Position numbers and translations under genes: made by a program. Below are positions 60,101 to 64,000 of a stretch of DNA of 64,000 bases, in pieces. Location: assembly GCA_025267735.1 (NCBI GenBank), contig CM046299.1, positions 28,807,327 through 28,871,326 on the forward strand, read 5' to 3'. The notes beneath the pieces are model-generated. The model saw only the letters and a program-made list of their open reading frames with translations, did no database searches and was not told the origin of the DNA. Within the stretch, counting starts at the first letter, position 1. Each line of letters begins with the position of its first letter. The DNA comes from Mactra quadrangularis (lineage: Eukaryota; Mollusca; Bivalvia; Venerida; Mactridae).

Positions 60101-61390
60101 AGTGGAAAACCATTTTGAACCATAAAAACAATCTAAAATATCATCAATCCTAGGTAAAGCGTAACTATCTTTAACAGTTTTACTATTTAGTTTCCTATAA
60201 TCAACATGTCTGATTTTACCAGTCTTTTTTCTTACTAATACGACAGGTGAGGCCCAAGGTGAACATGACTTGCGGATAACACCACCAGCAACTAAATCTT
60301 CCAGATGATTACGAATCTCATCAATCATATTGGGCGGGATCCTACGAAATCTTTCTTTGAAAGGGATATCATCTACAAGGTCTATTCTATGTTTACCAAC
60401 ATTACACTTACCAATATCTGATTCTCCTGTAGAAAAAATTTGAATGTGGCTTACCAATAAATCAATGAGTTGTTCTTGTTGTTCATCAGATAATTTAGCA
60501 TTAATATTAATATCTTTCAATATATCAGGTAAAGGTTTCTGGTTTTCTAATTTAGTTATAGAGTCTTCATCAATGACAACAGGTTGTAATTCAGAAATTA
60601 TAGCTCTAGGTGGTATACATACAGTTCTCTCAGTTAAGTTCATAACAGTAACAATATATTCTTGTTGGACATTTGGAGAAAAACTTACCACAGCAGGGGT
60701 TACCTCTAAACCATCTGTAACAGTGGACTCTTTTGTAGACTCAATTATAGCACAAGTATGTTGATATGGTACTTCTCTGTCAGTTCTACACCTAAAATTT
60801 ACTCTTTTGTTTGGTGAAATAGAAATGTTACCATATTCAGCACTACGTAAAATAGCCAATTTGTTATGATTTTTCTTGGGTTCCCTATCACGTAATTGTA
60901 AACAACGAAAAGCAAGAAACCAAGGAAACTTTAACCTACCTTTTTGTAGAAATTGGTCACCATTGACTGTTTTGCACTCTTCAAGGAAAGTAGAAATAAC
61001 ATTGGTACCTAGAAGAATGGGTGTGTTACTGTTATATGATGTATCAGGGACAATCAATAATAGACACTGTTGAACTGCTGTATCTGGTACACCTGGTGCT
61101 TGAATACCAACTTCAATAAAACCTTCATATGGCAAATATTTACCATCAGCACATTCAATTCTTAAAATATTTGATAATGGTTGTAGTTCTAAATCAGACA
61201 AATGATCACAATAAAATTGTTTAGAAGAAGTAGACACACATGATCCAGTGTCACAAAGAGCTAAAGTAGACTTACCATTGACAAGAATAGAAACCTCAGA
61301 ACTATCACCAACTAATTTTGGATCCGGTTTATTACTATCTGTGCTTTTATGTGGATCCGTCATATTAGCACTTAAGCATTTAAAGGACAT
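57167..61390 (-). CDS. pol: Ty3/gypsy Pol polyprotein (protease, RT, RNase H, integrase)
   Basis: An uninterrupted frame of 1407 codons. Aspartic protease: LALCDTGS with catalytic D47, and ILLGTN near 125-130. Reverse transcriptase about 340-600: DYRKLN near 397, LPFG 465-468 and YLDD 495-498. RNase H about 640-765: TDAS 653, E696, TDN 720. Integrase: zinc-binding H905-H910-C940-C943 and catalytic D971, D1030, E1066, then a low-complexity acidic and basic tail. Domain order PR-RT-RH-INT identifies Ty3/gypsy (Metaviridae type). The frame overlaps gag by 19 bases in the -1 frame, with a slippery TTTAAAT at 61378-61384. All catalytic residues are present, so the protein could be active, although the element lacks a normal 5' LTR. 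It is a genomic retrotransposon, not a host gene. Confidence 0.95.
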   Translation of the reverse strand: MSFKCLSANMTDPHKSTDSNKPDPKLVGDSSEVSILVNGKSTLALCDTGSCVSTSSKQFYCDHLSDLELQPLSNILRIECADGKYLPYEGFIEVGIQAPGVPDTAVQQCLLLIVPDTSYNSNTPILLGTNVISTFLEECKTVNGDQFLQKGRLKFPWFLAFRCLQLRDREPKKNHNKLAILRSAEYGNISISPNKRVNFRCRTDREVPYQHTCAIIESTKESTVTDGLEVTPAVVSFSPNVQQEYIVTVMNLTERTVCIPPRAIISELQPVVIDEDSITKLENQKPLPDILKDININAKLSDEQQEQLIDLLVSHIQIFSTGESDIGKCNVGKHRIDLVDDIPFKERFRRIPPNMIDEIRNHLEDLVAGGVIRKSCSPWASPVVLVRKKTGKIRHVDYRKLNSKTVKDSYALPRIDDILDCFYGSKWFSTLDMKSGYHQIEIEENHKERTAFTLGPLGLWEFNKLPFGCTNSPATFQRIVEEILGDYNLKICLIYLDDLIIFSSTFEEHLERMNLVFIRLMEAGIKLSAEKCSFFQNKVKFLGHVVGPDGVEPDPDKCAKVNDFPIPSNPDQLRSFLSLASYYRKFIKDFSKIAKPLSDLLPPTSPKKGKSQKQKDWNWTEQHQQVFDKIKSLLTSHPILGYPLFGQPFELHTDASGTGLGAVLYQEQEGKKKVIAYASRNLTPPERNYSAFKREFLALKWAVTEKFRDYLLNSTFVVVTDNNPLTYILSSAKLEATGQRWVSQLSDFDFSIVYRPGSRHTDADVLSRYPESCSTEQVSIDRNTISAICSNSCSCLPVFESLPSCSLNILDVTDEPGQVMAQIELRQLRKSQRGDPVIGLWLRSVIDKKFPDKKLFAGNNSHLTMSRHFNKFIVKRGLLFREIVENSETVQQLVVPSCHILLGLHNQIGHPGREKTISLVKERFYWPAYTTDIANWIEKCGRCLRRKSATNTRAPLVNIQSTYPLELVSTDFLKVDACSGGFRNILVITDHFTKYAVAVPTKNQTAKTTAKALMNNFIVHYGVPTKLLSDQGSNFECEIIRELCTLLGIKKVRTTPYHPQCNGISERYNRTLLNMIGTLDPEHKQNWKYFLPSLVFSYNAMKHESTGYSPFQLMFGRKPRLAIDTLFDLNNDSLISSDYVMDMKNKMETAQKIANRNLEKSKNRQKQNYDKKAKPVCLNVGDKVLVRILAFKGPHKLADKFEQDVYTILSQPNSDIPVFVVVDQNGRQKTLHRNHLLPVGEKLDDNVEQVPPLKPVPRPRRLPQSTPGLDTRKAQEIVTDVHVDNSESSDSDVEITVRRVYESADVGSTAEERQRIPVVRSPETVPESIGGDDDDGIDDDDIVMEEQRPNRIPVQPKRSTRPRRKPVWHESYQVNQQQTVDKLLDFQIHNTRMMEEMLKSLRGFADS

Positions 61391-62211
61391 TCTCTAGCAA
61401 AGTGACCCATATCACCACAATTATAGCATTGAACATTGGCAATGTTAGGCCTAAAAGTATTAGAACTAGTAGGTCTTGTAGGTTGATAATCATTTCTACC
61501 CCTGCCTCTCTGAACTCCTCTACTAAAATTACCTCTAAAGTGTCTTCTACCTCTAAAAACTGGGACAGTGGTCTGAGAAGTACTTACATTTTGTTGTAAA
61601 CACTGTGCCGTCTCATCTTTCTCCTTGCATAAAGATTCAATCTTATCATTTAAATTTTTAATCAAATTAATCATTTCTTTATCTCTTTCATCTCTAGCAT
61701 CTTTTACTTTCTGTTCATCTTTACTAGCAGACTTACAAGGGATAGAAGTCTTAAGTTGTAAACGAGACTCTATTTTTCTGACATCAGATTTAAATTCATG
61801 GTAATTATCTATGGTCTCATATTTATACATAGTAGCAACTTGCAACTCAGTTAAAAGACCTTCATAAAATACACTTTTTAATATAATTTGTTGGGACTGT
61901 TTTAAAGTACCTAGATCTACTAACTGTGAAAAGAGTTCTTCAACTCTACTGGCATATTTTGTAACAGATTCACCTATTTGTTGAGAACAACTGTGAAATT
62001 TCTTAAGAACACTCTGGGCAGAATCTGCACTACCAAATGCTGCATGAAAATTTGAAAGAATATCATCTAAAGAAGCATTTTCACCAAGTCTAGTGGCCAT
62101 ATCTGCAGCTTCTCCTCTAAGAGACCTTCTAATACCCAATAAAATACCTTCCTGGGTATATGATTTATCTTTGATAATACAATTAACTTCAATAGGATCC
62201 GTAGTGTATAC
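61372..62211 (-). CDS. gag: Ty3/gypsy Gag, N-terminus replaced by inverted LTR
   Basis: The open frame runs from 62211 (just after an in-frame TAA) to TAA 61372-61374. No ATG starts the homologous part: it reads DPIEVNCIIKDKSYTQEGIL at the upstream end, then capsid-like sequence (LRGEAADMATRL, LVDLGTLKQSQQIILKS), a Lys/Glu-rich helical region and one CCHC knuckle, CYNCGDMGHFAREC. The upstream end merges into the inverted LTR copy, so the true Gag N-terminus and the leader with the primer-binding site appear lost. Gag would package the element RNA into particles. Its end carries the -1 frameshift signal into pol. Confidence 0.8.
   Translation of the reverse strand, partial: VYTTDPIEVNCIIKDKSYTQEGILLGIRRSLRGEAADMATRLGENASLDDILSNFHAAFGSADSAQSVLKKFHSCSQQIGESVTKYASRVEELFSQLVDLGTLKQSQQIILKSVFYEGLLTELQVATMYKYETIDNYHEFKSDVRKIESRLQLKTSIPCKSASKDEQKVKDARDERDKEMINLIKNLNDKIESLCKEKDETAQCLQQNVSTSQTTVPVFRGRRHFRGNFSRGVQRGRGRNDYQPTRPTSSNTFRPNIANVQCYNCGDMGHFARECPLNA
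61378..61384 (-). promoter_or_regulatory. Predicted -1 ribosomal frameshift site (TTTAAAT)
   Basis: On the minus strand the gag reading T-TTA-AAT is a canonical X-XXY-YYZ slippery heptamer, two codons before the gag stop. Slipping back one base gives exactly the pol frame (TCC TTT AAA TGC). The alternative is reinitiation at the pol ATG (61388-61390), which lies four bases upstream of the heptamer. Confidence 0.65.
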
Positions 62212-63028
62212 TTACAGTTTAGCCAGAGTTGTCGTTCGTGATAGATTTCGCGGGTTTAGTCAGTCTGTCACGAGAATCAGGAGAGTCAACATCAAAACTG
62301 GTTCACTTCTTTTGTCTACCTTGTAGTATGTTAGAATTGTGAAACTGTAGTTTAGTTTTATTATGTAAGTATTCTTAAGTTCGGTTAGCTATCGGTTTGT
62401 CTTTGTATTGGTATTTTTTTATCTGTATTTTGTATTGAAAGTCGAGCTGTCAAATTATTCGTCCCCTAGTCACTTCGTTCTGAATTCCAACTTAACATAT
62501 TTCACTTTGTTCCAACAGTTTATAACAACACAGTATGATGGACTTGTGAGAGAAAGAAGAGTTATTTAGATGTTTTAGTCATTGGAGCTCATCCATATGT
62601 AAGTAAATATTTGTTTATTTGATTGAACATTGTTGTGAAACTTATCATATAGTTAACAGTATTGTGTCTGGCATCTTCATATTTATTTATTGAAATAGAT
62701 TCATATAAGTAGATATTTTATTGTTTAGATATATTTTATTGTAATGAACGGCTTAGTAAATTTGAGTATGATATAGATATAGAGTGAGAGATTGAGTGAG
62801 AGTTTAGTATGAATGTTATGTAGTGATCTCAGTATGTGAGTAGGTGTATAATTATATTTCTTGTATATTCACAGGACGATGTGTTTTATTGAGATTTGGA
62901 TATACAGATGCTTCATGATATTATAGAAATTATTTGGAAAGATTGATACATTAAAAGTAGATGAAAACAGATGATATTGTTTTTGTACTTGGGTAATTTT
63001 ACCTTACCCCCCCCCCCCTGGTGTAACA
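62190..63028 (+). repeat. Inverted LTR copy with two intron-like insertions
   Basis: This matches the 3' LTR (56224-56656) in opposite orientation, from CAATAGGATCC to GGTGTAACA. The first 19 LTR bases are missing. Two segments have no counterpart in the 3' LTR: 62365-62518 (154 bases, GTAAGT...CAACAG) and 62599-62874 (276 bases, GTAAGT...TCACAG). Removing both leaves 409 bases, against 414 in the 3' LTR, and the five-base difference equals the shorter poly-G/C run (12 versus 17). It sits where the 5' LTR should be but in the wrong orientation. Confidence 0.8.
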
Positions 63029-63520
63029 TATAGATTAATGATTTACAAGCAATCTCCGTAAACAGATATCCTGTAGAGCATTGACGTACAGTATCTCTAC
63101 TTTCTCAATGCGGGTCACGTAGAGATGACCTTAATGTCGACTAATCAATGCGTAGCTTTCATCTAGACGAAACACTATTAATAACATTTTGATTTCGTAA
63201 TTTCTATTTTTAGACCATAGATTGCAATCTAATTTAACAGCAGTATTATTCACAGTCTGCCATTGGACGTCTCATTTAAAATTGCGTGACGTAGACGATG
63301 TAAACAAGTTACGTATCATAACAATTTCGTCATTAATATTATGATGAGAAAAGGTCATCTGAACGTGACCCTCGTTTGAAAAAGGCCAGATCTAAATAAG
63401 CAAGTAGGCGAGCGGAAAATTTTTAATCGGGTTTTAATCAGATTGATTTACACGTTGTTAACAATAACATTATGTATGATTATGTCAATCGAACTTCCTT
63501 TGTAAATGTTTGGTCATATC
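63029..63520. other. Noncoding flank of the retroelement
   Basis: No gene or repeat recognised, apart from a short similarity of the first 20 bases (TATAGATTAATGAT) to the outer flank of the 3' LTR. No primer-binding site complementary to a tRNA 3' end is evident next to the LTR border. Confidence 0.4.
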
Positions 63521-63589
63521 ATCCCTATGTTTTAAAACATTTTGAAATTATGACTATGTGACAAAACCCCGAGTAAATCCCAAAATCAA

Positions 63590-64000
63590 TGCAAATATGA
63601 AATGAAGAAATTGTATAGAAGTAATAAAACAAACAATTCAAAGATGCATTAAAACTTTGATTTTGGGAATTACTTAGGTGTTTGTCAAAAAATCTAAATC
63701 TAAAATGTTTTAAAACAAATGGGAAAGTGACCAAACTTTTACAAAGGAAGCTTGATCGGCATAATCATAAAATTCTATTGTTTGAAAGGTGAAAAAAATA
63801 TACATGTAATTACAAGTGAGATTTGTCACAAACAATGACTTTTTTTAAACCAGAGGGAGGTAATTTGAAGATTTACATAAATTACACCTTTCGTACACCA
63901 TACTTTTTGGGTGAACTACTTTATAAACAATGTTTTGATAGTGTTATAAAACATTTAAATATTTTCTTTTTTGAAACATTTTGTTTTGTGTGACTCATTC
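63590..64000. repeat. Unit E, second copy, at the window end
   Basis: Matches 35870-35935 joined to 37373-37830: AGAAGTAATAAAACAAACAA, TTTGTCAAAAAATC, AAATGTTTTAAAACAAATGG and ACACCATACTTTTTGGG. It lacks the SINE and MITE present in the first copy and so serves as the empty site. It continues past the right edge, which suggests the duplicated OAS-associated region extends further. Confidence 0.65.

Noticed and set aside
56224..63028. A DNA transposon with TIRs that captured gag-pol
   Set aside because: The left repeat has a polypurine tract and TG...CA borders that identify it as a normal 3' LTR; the inverted right copy is truncated inside, so an LTR rearrangement explains it better.

Overview
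The window is animal nuclear DNA: AT-rich, with long introns, GT-AG exons and many nested transposable elements. The host genes and repeat types suggest a lophotrochozoan, most likely a bivalve mollusc. That assignment is inference; no rRNA or mitochondrial marker is present.

Layout. (1) 1-470: 3' fragment of a LINE. (2) 1349-15744, minus strand: first nine coding exons of a STRAD pseudokinase gene (partner of LKB1 and MO25); its 3' exons lie beyond the left edge. Its introns carry SINEs, MITEs and TIR elements. (3) 16.7-28.0 kb: a transposon-dense interval with a 3.7-kb foldback element (9-bp target duplication, ACCGGACTG arrays, a PHD-finger exon), a CTTAAG-rich TIR element, an element built of AT-rich palindromic arrays, and a tandem pair of 1.2-1.3-kb TIR elements. 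(4) 29339-34250 and 44359-50105, plus strand: two tandem five-exon genes encoding 2'-5'-oligoadenylate synthetase (OAS) proteins with an N-terminal module of three C2H2 zinc fingers. The catalytic aspartates are kept in both; zinc finger 1 is broken in copy 2. Upstream DNA was duplicated with the genes, and an orphan third copy of that upstream unit lies at 34.9-35.9 kb. (5) 48402-49712, in the last intron of OAS copy 2: a 1.3-kb foldback element whose arms differ almost only by changes that leave G-T(U) wobble pairs on the plus strand. (6) 56224-63028, minus strand: a Ty3/gypsy element with gag and an uninterrupted pol, a normal 3' LTR, and an inverted LTR copy in place of the 5' LTR. The inverted copy has two GT-AG introns that are precisely missing from the 3' LTR.

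How parts fit together. STRAD is an unrelated housekeeping signalling gene. The OAS pair would be dsRNA-sensing innate-immunity genes that make 2-5A; the zinc fingers may add nucleic-acid binding. The rest is mobile DNA. Because the OAS cluster is duplicated, several insertions can be dated against empty paralogous sites.

Most likely new: the zinc finger-OAS fusion, the wobble-preserving hairpin element, and the intron-bearing LTR. All alignments were done by eye; exon models are not backed by transcripts.
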